14,805 nucleotides of DNA from assembly GCA_028291845.1 (NCBI GenBank), contig JAQGNM010000435.1, forward strand, positions 1 through 14,805. Direction: 5' to 3'. The stretch comes from Massilia sp. GTDB taxonomy: Bacteria; Pseudomonadota; Gammaproteobacteria; Burkholderiales; Burkholderiaceae_D. The notes beneath the pieces are model-generated. The model saw only the letters and a list, made by a program, of their open reading frames with translations. It was not told the origin of the DNA and ran no database searches. Shown one piece after another: positions 1-8,491 of the stretch. The position numbers were made by a program, and so were the translations under genes. Position 1 is the first letter of the stretch. Each line of letters opens with the position of its first letter.

Positions 1-242
1 GCCTCGAGCGCCATGCTGCGCAACTGCGCCGCATCCTGGCGCAATTGCGGCAAGGATTTCTCCAGCTGCGCCCGGCCCGTCACAGCCGGGCTGATGAACA
101 GCAAATACACCAGCGCGCCGACCACCACGCCGGCGCCGATCACCAGGAACTTGCGCTCCTGCTCGGTGCGGGCGATCCAGCCGACCGCCAGCTGCGATTG
201 CATTTTTCTAAAACCGTTGCTAAAACTGTTGACGGCGCTCAT
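1..242 (-). CDS. gspM: Type II secretion protein GspM, N-terminal part (cut by window start)
   Basis: GspM is a bitopic inner-membrane protein that pairs with GspL and helps join the pseudopilus platform to the cytoplasmic ATPase. About 80 residues are visible, starting MSAVNSFSNG. A short basic cytoplasmic stretch is followed by one membrane segment (about residues 33-51, LVIGAGVVVGALVYLLF). A periplasmic part then begins with a likely coiled-coil region (QLEKSLPQLRQDAAQLR). The ATG at 242-240 overlaps the gspL stop as ATGA and is preceded by a strong GGAGG, which decides this start over the internal ATG at 203. The gene continues beyond the left edge. The assignment rests on topology, size of the N-terminal domain and position directly after gspL; GspM sequences are poorly conserved. 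Confidence 0.85.
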   Translation of the reverse strand, partial: MSAVNSFSNGFRKMQSQLAVGWIARTEQERKFLVIGAGVVVGALVYLLFISPAVTGRAQLEKSLPQLRQDAAQLRSMALE

Positions 243-1456
243 GACTTGGCTCCTCCAGTCGATTTGATCAGCCACACCGCCGGCGCCGATTCCGTCAAGG
301 TCAGATTGCGGGCCGCCAGCGCGTTTTTCAGTTGCGCCACCACGCCGGGATCTGCCGTTTCCGGTTTGACCTTGACTGTCAGAATTTGTTCCTTGAATTC
401 GAGACTATTGATGCCGAGCGGGCGCGGCAGGGCGCGCGCGGCCTCGCCGAAGGCCGCCGCCAGCCAGGTGAATTCGGTCGGTCCGACCTGGCCGACGGCC
501 GCCTTGGCGCGCGCATTGTTCATCCGCATCTGCGCCACCGGGTCCTGGATCACCGTGTCTTTCGGGTACGCCGCCTTGAAAGTCTGCACCATCGACTGGC
601 GCACGGCATCGGCTTCGCGCTTCATGCGCAGCCACTCGACGTTCAAGCCAGCCAGGTTGACGATGACGGCCAGCGCCGCCAGCGCCAGCGGCCATTTCCA
701 CCTGCCCCAGTCGGCCGCGCGGGCGCCGGCCGAACCGAGCGAAGGCACCATGTCGAGCGCGGTGGTCTTGGCGCCGGCGATCCAGTGCGCCCAGCTGTCC
801 GCTTCCAGTGCCACCGGCGGGTCCATTGCCGGCGCCAGCGCCTGGTAGTGCGCCAGCTCGGCGGCGGGCACATACAAGGTCAGCGGCGCGTCGCCGGCCA
901 GCGCGCGCGCCGTCTGCAAGGCCGATGCGGGATCCGCTTCCAGCGCCAGGCCCATGCCGTGGTACAGGCCGTCACGCAAAGTCAGTTCGTTCGGGCCGAT
1001 CGCGCCGCTGACCTGGCCGGGAGAAATCGGCAGGCACAATTGCGCGGGAATCGCGGTGACGGCGCGCGCGCCCAGCGCCAGCATGGTGCGCACCAGCGGT
1101 TCGAGCAGAGAGCGCTGGACCACGGCAACGCTGCGCACGCCATCGGCCGACACCACTGGCGCCGGCGTCAACACGCAATCGGCCGGGTCGCCCAGCACCT
1201 GTTCCTCGACCAGCCCCGGCAAGGCTGCCTTCAAACGCGCGCCCGACAATGGCGGCGCTTTGACGTGCAGCATGGTGACGTCGGCGGCAGCGAGCAGCAG
1301 CACCACGCGGCGCACGTTATTGACCAGGTCGCCCAGACCGCGCAGGGCGCCCTCTCCCTGCTGGCCGATCAGGCCGCTGTCGGCCACCATGGCGTAGCGC
1401 GCCAGCGCGGCGTCGCCGTCGGCACGCGCCGGCAGGCGGATATATAAAGTGCTCAA
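239..1456 (-). CDS. gspL: Type II secretion protein GspL
   Basis: GspL is the inner-membrane protein that holds the secretion ATPase GspE at the membrane and contacts GspM. The 405 residues fit the family. The N-terminal cytoplasmic actin-like domain covers roughly residues 1-245 and opens MSTLYIRLPA, typical of GspL in this group. A single membrane segment follows at about 253-271 (WPLALAALAVIVNLAGL), then a periplasmic part whose C-terminal region (about 325-405) has the size of the family's ferredoxin-like fold. The start codon is TTG. No in-frame ATG lies nearby, and a weak GCGAGA stands upstream. A 42-nt gap separates it from gspK, the only sizeable gap after gspH. The end overlaps gspM by 4 nt. 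Identification is firm from order, topology and length; the exact start is less certain. Confidence 0.9.
   Translation of the reverse strand: MSTLYIRLPARADGDAALARYAMVADSGLIGQQGEGALRGLGDLVNNVRRVVLLLAAADVTMLHVKAPPLSGARLKAALPGLVEEQVLGDPADCVLTPAPVVSADGVRSVAVVQRSLLEPLVRTMLALGARAVTAIPAQLCLPISPGQVSGAIGPNELTLRDGLYHGMGLALEADPASALQTARALAGDAPLTLYVPAAELAHYQALAPAMDPPVALEADSWAHWIAGAKTTALDMVPSLGSAGARAADWGRWKWPLALAALAVIVNLAGLNVEWLRMKREADAVRQSMVQTFKAAYPKDTVIQDPVAQMRMNNARAKAAVGQVGPTEFTWLAAAFGEAARALPRPLGINSLEFKEQILTVKVKPETADPGVVAQLKNALAARNLTLTESAPAVWLIKSTGGAKS
252..256 (-). promoter_or_regulatory. Ribosome binding site of gspM
   Basis: On the minus strand GGAGG lies nine bases before the ATG at 242. It sits inside the last codons of gspL. 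Together with the ATGA stop/start overlap it supports translational coupling of gspL and gspM and fixes the gspM start. Confidence 0.6.
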
Positions 1457-1498
1457 ACGATCTCGCTTTCTGCTTTTTTAGCTGCTTGCATGCTTCAC

Positions 1499-2467
1499 CT
1501 AGTTTTGCCGCGTCCATAGTACCGTGGTCTGCCCGCCGACAGGCGACTCGATCAGCGATTGGGCGTCGAGTGCCGCGCGGTCGAGGCGGATGCGGCTTTG
1601 AGCCAGAAAATAATTGCTCAGAGTGGCGATCGGCGCACCAGGCATCTGGGTCAATCCCGTCATGCCGCTAAAATTACTGGGACTGTTGGCAGGGATGCGC
1701 TTGAGCTGCTCGGCCAGGGCACTGGCCTGGCTCATCGAGCAATTCTGAAAAAGCGCTCCCAGCACTTCGGGCGGCGCCGTATTGATGTTGATCTTGGTTT
1801 CCGCCGGCAGCACGATGACAAAATTGCGCAGGCGGTCGACAGTATCCTTGGTCACGCCCGGCACCGCCAGCAAATCGTCCACTTGTACCAGCGCCATCGG
1901 CACATTCGTCGCCACCCGCGGCGGCGCTGCGACCGGCACGCCGGTGCCTGTCCCGGTGCCGGGAACCGCCGGGGAGGCGCTGGCCACCAGCTGGGCGATT
2001 TTCGTCGCCAGGCCGGGATCGAGCTGCAGGTTGGTCAACAGGCGCTTGAAAATTGCGACTTGGTCCGAATCGGGTGCGCCGTTCGCCGCCAGCAAATTGA
2101 GGTTGTAGCGCGCGGTGGCGTCGGTCAGCCTGCCAGACAAGGTGGCGTCGAACACCTCGTTTTCAACCCGCTCGCGTTCGATGTACTGGTCGAGCCGGGT
2201 TTCCGCCAGCGGCGTGGTCCACACCTGGTCGAGCGCCGTGTAATTCGCCGCCGACCCCGTGCGGCTTTTCAATATCAAACTCGACAACTCCAGCGCACCC
2301 CGTAAAATCCACTTGGTTTGCAGGTGCAAGCGCTGATTTTCCATCGAGCGCACCTGCACCTGCTGCTGCCAGAACAGGCTGGCGACAATCGTCACCGCCA
2401 GGGTGGTCAGCAACAGGGCGGTGATGACGGCCACCCCTTTTTGCTTGTGCAGACGGCGCGCGCGCAT
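1499..2467 (-). CDS. gspK: Type II secretion minor pseudopilin GspK
   Basis: GspK is the large minor pseudopilin thought to cap the pseudopilus tip with GspI and GspJ. The prepilin leader is MRARRLHKQKG, cut after G11, followed by the hydrophobic helix VAVITALLLTTLAVTIVASLF. As in other GspK proteins the usual Glu at mature position 5 is absent; Thr is found there. A large globular domain follows, containing the family segment ININTAPPEVL (226-236), which belongs to a helix-hairpin-helix-like region. Length is 322 residues, normal for the family. Residues 163-187 form a Pro/Gly/Thr/Ala-rich linker (PGTGTGTGVPV) that may be lineage-specific. The ATG shares one base with the gspJ stop (TGATG), with GGGAGG six bases upstream at 2479-2474. 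Confidence 0.93.
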   Translation of the reverse strand: MRARRLHKQKGVAVITALLLTTLAVTIVASLFWQQQVQVRSMENQRLHLQTKWILRGALELSSLILKSRTGSAANYTALDQVWTTPLAETRLDQYIERERVENEVFDATLSGRLTDATARYNLNLLAANGAPDSDQVAIFKRLLTNLQLDPGLATKIAQLVASASPAVPGTGTGTGVPVAAPPRVATNVPMALVQVDDLLAVPGVTKDTVDRLRNFVIVLPAETKININTAPPEVLGALFQNCSMSQASALAEQLKRIPANSPSNFSGMTGLTQMPGAPIATLSNYFLAQSRIRLDRAALDAQSLIESPVGGQTTVLWTRQN

Positions 2468-3093
2468 CAGGCGCCTCCCAGCAAAAACGTCTTCATCATC
2501 GGCGCCGCCAGGTCGCGCGTTTGCAGCACCACCTGCAAACCGTACACGGTGCCCGGCGGGACCGCGGTGGCGGCCGGCGCCACCAGCGGCGCCTGGATCG
2601 CCTGCCAGGCGTTATTCGCCCAGTTCTGCACGTTCATGCCAGTCACGCCGGCTTGCAGCGCTACCGGCACGGTGGTGTCGGCGCCGCTGGTGGCCGACTT
2701 CCACATCACGTCCAGTTCCGTCATGTTGCGGGTGGCGGTCGATTCGCGCCGCAGCAGCACGCCTTCGCGCACCCGGTACGACACCACCTGCAGGCGGGTC
2801 GGTTCGTTTTCCACCATCGACAGGCGCACCATCGTCAGGCCGTTGTTGTCGAACTGCAGATAGGGCCGGGTGCCCAGCAGGGCGCCATCGACCGGCATGT
2901 GTTCGCAGTCGCTTTGCATTTGGGCAAACGCCAGTTGCATGCCGCGGGTAACTTCCATCTGTTCGGTGAGCGACACGCGCGCACGCACGATGCCATCGAG
3001 GCCGCGCCAGCCAAGCACGGCGACCATGGCCAGGATGCTGATGGCGACCAGCAACTCGACCAGGGTAAATCCACGTGCCTTCAACATTTTCAT
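2467..3093 (-). CDS. gspJ: Type II secretion minor pseudopilin GspJ
   Basis: GspJ is a minor pseudopilin of the tip complex. The protein is 208 residues and starts MKMLKARG; the prepilin peptidase GspO/PilD should cut after G8, leaving FTLVELLVAISILAMV with the conserved Glu at mature position 5. The open frame runs upstream into gspI, but the ATG at 3093 is chosen because it gives a normal short basic leader and an ATGA overlap with the gspI stop. WRGLDG after the helix is common in GspJ. The C-terminal domain fits the usual 200-residue length. It is placed between gspI and gspK with overlaps at both ends. Confidence 0.93.
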   Translation of the reverse strand: MKMLKARGFTLVELLVAISILAMVAVLGWRGLDGIVRARVSLTEQMEVTRGMQLAFAQMQSDCEHMPVDGALLGTRPYLQFDNNGLTMVRLSMVENEPTRLQVVSYRVREGVLLRRESTATRNMTELDVMWKSATSGADTTVPVALQAGVTGMNVQNWANNAWQAIQAPLVAPAATAVPPGTVYGLQVVLQTRDLAAPMMKTFLLGGA

Positions 3094-3476
3094 GGCGCCA
3101 CCAGCTGCACCAGCTTGACGATGCGGCGCTCCGGGTTTTTCAGATCGTAGACGCTGACCTCGACCCGGCGCAGCAGGGGATTCGGGCTGACCAGCACTTC
3201 TTCGTCGCACACCAGTTGCAAGTCGCCCTGCGGGCAATCGTAGCGCTGCTTGCCGACGGCGGGAAATACGTGGTTCAGGCGCACCTGCACCAGGCGGTTT
3301 TCGGCCGACCAAGTGGCCATCATGGCGCTGCGCAAACCAGCGCTGTTGGCGGCCAGGCTGCCGACCGCGCGCAGCGACGCGCCCAGCGCGGTGCCGACAA
3401 TGACCAGCGCCACCAGCACTTCAAGCAGGGTGAAGCCGGCTTGGCGAATTACTTGCGTACGCAAGGATTTATTCAT
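3090..3476 (-). CDS. gspI: Type II secretion minor pseudopilin GspI
   Basis: GspI is the minor pseudopilin that starts tip assembly with GspJ and GspK. The protein is 128 residues, the usual size. The leader MNKSLRTQVIRQAG is cut after G14, followed by FTLLEVLVALVIVGTALGASLRA with Glu at mature position 5. The segment ENRLVQVRL after the helix resembles the family pattern (AENxxxxxRL). The ATG overlaps the gspH stop by one base (TAATG), with GGTGGAG just upstream, so translation is probably coupled. The 3' end overlaps gspJ by 4 nt. Confidence 0.93.
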   Translation of the reverse strand: MNKSLRTQVIRQAGFTLLEVLVALVIVGTALGASLRAVGSLAANSAGLRSAMMATWSAENRLVQVRLNHVFPAVGKQRYDCPQGDLQLVCDEEVLVSPNPLLRRVEVSVYDLKNPERRIVKLVQLVAP

Positions 3477-3961
3477 TACTCCACCACGAAGTGGCCGATA
3501 CCGTCGGCGCGAATGGCGGCACGGGCGCCACCCGCCACCAGGGTCAGCACAAACGGCTTGTCGACCGGTTCGCGGCCGAAGGTGATGCGCAGCGGCGCGC
3601 CCGGCAAGGTGGTATTCGGGTCCATCAGCAAGGTCAGGGGACCGTCCTTGAACTCGCGCTGGCGCAATAAATCGTCGTCGATGATGGGATCCCAGCGGGT
3701 GTCGTTGCGGACGATAAAACGGTACTGCATGTCGTCCGCCTCGAAGGCGACCAGGCGGTTCCTGACAATGGCTTCGTCGCGCGCCAGTTGCAGCAGCAGC
3801 GCCAGACGGCTCGCCTCGTTTTGCAGATGCTGCTGCGGACTGGGAATCGCGTTGAGCGAGACCAGCCCGAGCGTGATGCCGATGATGACCATCACGACCA
3901 TCAGCTCCACCAGGGTGAAGCCGCGGGCCGGGCGGCGTGGCGCGGAGTGGATGGCAGGCAC
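3476..3961 (-). CDS. gspH: Type II secretion minor pseudopilin GspH
   Basis: GspH is a minor pseudopilin of the type II secretion pseudopilus. The 161-residue product has the leader MPAIHSAPRRPARG, cut after G14, then FTLVELMVVMVIIGITLGLVSL with Glu at mature position 5. The globular part has the family segment RLALLLQLARDEAIVRNRLVAFE. The start codon is GTG, with GAGG five to six bases upstream; no in-frame ATG exists before the leader. A 52-nt gap separates it from gspG. Fimbrial GspH/FimT proteins are similar, but the position between gspG and gspI settles the call. Confidence 0.92.
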   Translation of the reverse strand: MPAIHSAPRRPARGFTLVELMVVMVIIGITLGLVSLNAIPSPQQHLQNEASRLALLLQLARDEAIVRNRLVAFEADDMQYRFIVRNDTRWDPIIDDDLLRQREFKDGPLTLLMDPNTTLPGAPLRITFGREPVDKPFVLTLVAGGARAAIRADGIGHFVVE

Positions 3962-4013
3962 GGTGGCCTCGAAAGGATAGATCGTTATGGACAGGTTAGA
4001 TCATTTTATCGGG

Positions 4014-4493
4014 TTAATTGTCCCAGGAACCGATGTCGGTGTCTTCACCGGCGCCGCCAGGCTGGCCGTCGGCGCCCAGCGAGAACAGGTCCACTTCGCC
4101 ATGCACGCCAGGCTGCATGTATTGGTAGGCGTTGCCCCATGGGTCTTTCGGCAGCTTGTCGATGTAGCCGCCGGCCTTCCAGCCGTTGGCCGCCGGACCG
4201 CTGGTCGGCTTGGTGACCAGCGACACCAGGCCCTGCTCGGTGGTCGGGTAGCGTTGGTTGTCCAGCTTGTACAGTTTGAGCGCCTGCATCAACGTCGAGA
4301 TGTCGACCTTGGCGGCGGTAACGCGCGACTCGCCCGTGCGGCCCATCAGCTTGGGCACCACCAGGGCGCCGAGAATGCCGATGATGACCACCACGACCAT
4401 GATTTCAACCAGGGTAAAGCCGCGTGCACGCTTGCCGCGGTTGTTTAAACGGCGGCCCGATGCGGGAGACTTGTTGCTAAAAGCAATGTGCAT
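4014..4493 (-). CDS. gspG: Type II secretion major pseudopilin GspG
   Basis: GspG is the main subunit of the periplasmic pseudopilus that drives folded exoproteins through the secretin. The leader is long for the family (25 residues, basic near the cut site, RGKRARG), followed by FTLVEIMVVVVIIGILGALVVPKLMGR with Glu at mature position 5 (E30). Typical GspG segments follow: KLDNQRYPTTEQGL, DPWGNAYQY, and a C-terminal acidic loop DLFSLGADGQPGGAGEDTDIGSW where this family binds calcium. Length is 159 residues. It is the first gsp gene of the block, with 165 nt of non-coding DNA before it, so it probably has its own promoter. The Shine-Dalgarno region before the ATG is weak. Confidence 0.95.
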   Translation of the reverse strand: MHIAFSNKSPASGRRLNNRGKRARGFTLVEIMVVVVIIGILGALVVPKLMGRTGESRVTAAKVDISTLMQALKLYKLDNQRYPTTEQGLVSLVTKPTSGPAANGWKAGGYIDKLPKDPWGNAYQYMQPGVHGEVDLFSLGADGQPGGAGEDTDIGSWDN

Positions 4494-4523
4494 AATGTCT
4501 GTCGTCAGTTCGGAAAGGAGAGA

Positions 4524-4529
4524 AGTATA
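4524..4529 (-). promoter_or_regulatory. Possible -10 element upstream of gspG
   Basis: TATACT on the minus strand, about 31 bases before the gspG ATG, is close to the sigma-70 -10 consensus. No good -35 hexamer is found at 16-18 bases, so the promoter, if real, is weak or activator-dependent. It lies just downstream of the repeated GGTATTAA motif. Confidence 0.3.
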
Positions 4530-4551
4530 AGGGGGTTTGATGAGCGGGGGC

Positions 4552-4574
4552 TTAATACCGCAGTATTTAATACC
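4552..4574 (-). repeat. Paired GGTATTAA direct repeat, possible operator upstream of gspG
   Basis: The 8-mer GGTATTAA (minus strand) occurs twice, at 4574-4567 and 4559-4552, with a period of 15 bases. The first copy also lies in the palindrome GTATTAAATAC. AT-rich repeats in an otherwise GC-rich intergenic region ahead of a secretion operon may bind a regulator. This is inference; no known binding motif is recognised. Confidence 0.3.
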
Positions 4575-4658
4575 CGCCTTTACACCAGTACGCCATTGTA
4601 AACGGCACGCACCGCGCTGGCGATGGCAGAGCGATATCGCGGCGCCAGCTTGATCGGC

Positions 4659-5417
4659 TTAGAGGGGCCTGGCGGTGCCGCACACCGGGCAGGCCGGATC
4701 GCGGGCAATACCGATGCTGCTCCATTCCATGTTTCTGCCGTCGAGCATCAACAGGCGCCCGGCCAGCGATTCGCCGATGCCGATGAGCAGTTTTAAAGCT
4801 TCGGCCGCCTGCATGGCGCCGATCACACCCACCAGCGGGGCGAACACGCCCATCGTGCTGCAGGCAGCGTCTTCGAACCCGGCGCCAGGCGGAAACAGGC
4901 AGGCGTAGCAGGGAGAAGCGGCGCTTCTCGGGTCGAACACGGACAGCTGGCCGTCGAAGCGGATCACGGCGCCGGCCACCAGCGGCACGCCGGCAGCCAT
5001 GCAGGCAGCATTGACCGCGTGGCGGGTTTTAAAATTGTCGCTGCAGTCGAGCACGACTGTGGAAGCAGCCACCAGTTCGGTCAGGCGGTCTCCCGCCAGC
5101 CGTTCGCGCAAGGCGGTGACGGCAATTTCAGGGTTGATCTGGCTCAAGGCCAATTTGGCCGAATCGACCTTCGGCTGGCCGACCCGCGCTGTCGTATGCA
5201 TGATCTGCCGTTGCAGATTGGTCAGATCGACGTCGTCGTCGTCGACCAGCACGATGCGGCCCACGCCGCTGGCGGCCAGGTACAGGGCGGCGGGCGAACC
5301 GAGGCCGCCGGCGCCGATCACCAGGACAGTGGCATCGAGCAGCCGCTGCTGGCCCTCGATGCCGATCTCGTCGAGCAGGATGTGGCGCGAGTAGCGCAGC
5401 AGCTGATGGTCGTTCAA
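4659..5417 (-). CDS. MoeB/ThiF/HesA-family E1-like adenylyltransferase
   Basis: Members of this family adenylate the C-terminal Gly of a small sulfur-carrier protein, MoaD for molybdopterin or ThiS for thiamine. The 252 residues match MoeB and ThiF lengths. Visible are the nucleotide-binding loop GAGGLGSP (35-42), the DDDDVDLTNLQRQ segment with the conserved Arg (R70), K83, DCSDNF (124-129), two zinc Cys pairs (C170/C173 and C243/C246), and C186 at the position of the ThiF persulfide Cys. Sequence alone does not separate MoeB from ThiF; CLFPP and GVFAPLVGVIGAMQA lean to MoeB. There is no fused rhodanese domain. The start is TTG with a poor Shine-Dalgarno sequence, lying inside a 14-bp repeat tract. 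It follows ctpA by 48 nt and is probably the last gene of the gpmA operon. Confidence 0.88.
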   Translation of the reverse strand: MNDHQLLRYSRHILLDEIGIEGQQRLLDATVLVIGAGGLGSPAALYLAASGVGRIVLVDDDDVDLTNLQRQIMHTTARVGQPKVDSAKLALSQINPEIAVTALRERLAGDRLTELVAASTVVLDCSDNFKTRHAVNAACMAAGVPLVAGAVIRFDGQLSVFDPRSAASPCYACLFPPGAGFEDAACSTMGVFAPLVGVIGAMQAAEALKLLIGIGESLAGRLLMLDGRNMEWSSIGIARDPACPVCGTARPL

Positions 5418-5460
5418 GGCAAGTCGTTCAACGTGTCTGGTTCAAGTCGTATGGTTCAGG
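5409..5460. repeat. Degenerate 14-bp tandem repeat across the ctpA-thiF junction
   Basis: On the plus strand GTTCA begins at 5412, 5426, 5440 and 5454, exactly 14 bases apart. The copies are GTTCAAGGCAAGTC, GTTCAACGTGTCTG, GTTCAAGTCGTATG and GTTCAGGCCG. Adjacent copies share about 8-10 of 14 bases. Read on the coding strand, three copies contain TTGAAC and the fourth CTGAAC; the TTG of the copy nearest thiF is the likely thiF start. It looks like an old tandem duplication or a cluster of binding sites. Confidence 0.55.
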
Positions 5461-5465
5461 CCGCT

Positions 5466-6998
<1,533 letters not shown>

Positions 6999-7034
6999 GC
7001 GTTGCCTTGTTTTTTTAAGACTAAAACTGAAATT

Positions 7035-8486
7035 TTAAAATTTGATCCAGGAAGAAGGATCGAATGCCTGACCCAGGTGCCTGAGCTCAAAGTATAGACC
7101 CGATTCTTCACGCCCGCCGGTGTTGCCCGCGCTGGCGATCGTCTCGCCGGCCTTGACCACCTGCCCGGCTTGCTTGAGCAAGCTTTGATTGTTGCCGTAG
7201 ATCGACAGGTACTGGCCGCCATGGTCGACGATGATCAGGTTGCCGAAACCGCGCATCCAGTTGGCCCATACCACGCGCCCGCCCGCCACGGCGTGCACGT
7301 CGGCACCCTCGGCAGCCTGGATGAACACGCCTTTCCAGGTCGCTTCTCCCCGCTTGGCGCCGAAGCGGGCCGCCAGTTTGCCGGCCACCGGCGAGCGCAT
7401 CTGCCCTTTCAGACTGGCAAAAGCGCCATCCGGGGCGGCCGGCGCCAGCGCGACGTCAGCCGGTTTGACCGCCGGTTCAGGTTTGGGTTCCGGCTTCTGC
7501 GCCACCTTCGGCGGTTCGTCGTTGTCGATCGGATCGGGCTTGAACAGCGGCTTGTCGGCTGGTTTTCCTTGCGGCCTCGGCTTGGCCGCCTCTCTGGCCA
7601 GGCGTTCGCGCTCGGCCTTGCGGCGCGCTTCGGCCAGCATCCGGGCTTGTTCGGCGGCCTTCGCCCTGGCGGCGGCCAGCGCCGCCTGCCGGCGTTGCTC
7701 GGCGGCGGCGGCTTCGGCTTGCTGCTTGATCAGTCTGGATAAATTGTCGACCAGCGCGCTCATTCTCTGCTCGTCGCGCTGCAGGTTGCCCACTTCCTTG
7801 CGCTGCGCCGTCAGCTGGGTCGACAGTGAACGCAGCAGCTCGGCCCTTCGCCCTTTCTCCTTCTCCAGTTCGGCTTTCTTTTGTTGTTGTTCCTCGGCGA
7901 TTTCGACCAGTTCATCGCGCGCGTTTTGCGCCGCTTCCTTGTTGGTCTCGACGGCCGCCAGGTTGCCGCGCAGGGAATCGAGCAATTTGGCCTGCGCCTG
8001 CGACAGGTAGGCCATCAACTGCAGATCGCGGTTGATGCGGTTCGGATTGTCGCCCGACAGCAGCAGTTTGATGCGGTCTTCATTGCCGGCGACGTAGTGC
8101 TGGCGCAGCAGTTTGGCCAGCTGCTTTTTCTGCGCGTCGATGGTCGCGGCCAGTTTCACGCCGGCGGCATCGAGTTCGCGGATCTTGCTGTTGGTATCTT
8201 CTTGCTCACCGGCCAGATCGCGCAGGGCGCGGTTGGCGTCGGAAATGGCTTCCTCGGAGGCGGCCAGGGTGTCGGCCGCGCTCTCCTTTTCGCTTTCCGT
8301 CTTGCTGATGTCCTTTTTCAGGGCCTGCAGTTTTTGCACGATGCCGGCGCGGCTGGCCTCGAGTGCGGCTTTTTGTTTGCTGCGCTCGGTCGGTTTGGCG
8401 GGGGCGCCGCTGGCATTGCATGCAAGCAGCGCCAGGGTCAGCAGCGCGATCGTCCTGACGTTTGCTTTTACGGTAACGAAGGACAA
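7035..8486 (-). CDS. envC: EnvC-like murein hydrolase activator (degenerate LytM domain)
   Basis: EnvC proteins activate the cell-wall amidases AmiA/AmiB at the division site. The 483 residues show an N-terminal hydrophobic export signal, two long coiled-coil stretches (about 36-125 and 165-300), a Pro/Lys-rich linker (300-350) and a C-terminal LytM/M23 domain (360-483). The zinc ligands of active LytM enzymes are missing: WKGVF stands where the first His-x3-Asp would be, and LYFEL replaces the HxH motif. This matches E. coli EnvC, which activates but does not cut. LLAC at 20-23 could be a lipobox, in which case the protein is a lipoprotein. The start is TTG, five bases after the gpmA stop, with AAGG sequences upstream inside gpmA, suggesting coupling. 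Confidence 0.9.
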   Translation of the reverse strand: MSFVTVKANVRTIALLTLALLACNASGAPAKPTERSKQKAALEASRAGIVQKLQALKKDISKTESEKESAADTLAASEEAISDANRALRDLAGEQEDTNSKIRELDAAGVKLAATIDAQKKQLAKLLRQHYVAGNEDRIKLLLSGDNPNRINRDLQLMAYLSQAQAKLLDSLRGNLAAVETNKEAAQNARDELVEIAEEQQQKKAELEKEKGRRAELLRSLSTQLTAQRKEVGNLQRDEQRMSALVDNLSRLIKQQAEAAAAEQRRQAALAAARAKAAEQARMLAEARRKAERERLAREAAKPRPQGKPADKPLFKPDPIDNDEPPKVAQKPEPKPEPAVKPADVALAPAAPDGAFASLKGQMRSPVAGKLAARFGAKRGEATWKGVFIQAAEGADVHAVAGGRVVWANWMRGFGNLIIVDHGGQYLSIYGNNQSLLKQAGQVVKAGETIASAGNTGGREESGLYFELRHLGQAFDPSSWIKF

Positions 8487-8491
8487 AATGC

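Larger units (their letters stand above)
4494..4658. other. Intergenic region between thiF and gspG
   Basis: These 165 bases contain no plausible gene. On the minus strand they hold the thiF 3' flank, an imperfect inverted pair TTTACA/TGTAAA, the GGTATTAA repeats and a possible -10 element. No intrinsic terminator with a T tract is visible after thiF, so some transcription could run into gspG. Confidence 0.5.

Noticed and set aside
332..1447. 371-codon open frame on the plus strand, antisense to gspL
   Set aside because: It is the shadow of gspL in a high-GC frame; composition is Arg/Gln/His-rich and no domain is seen.
3094..3312. N-terminal extension of the gspJ frame
   Set aside because: It would bury the prepilin leader behind 73 residues and run fully inside gspI; the ATG at 3093 with ATGA overlap and a short basic leader is the normal start.
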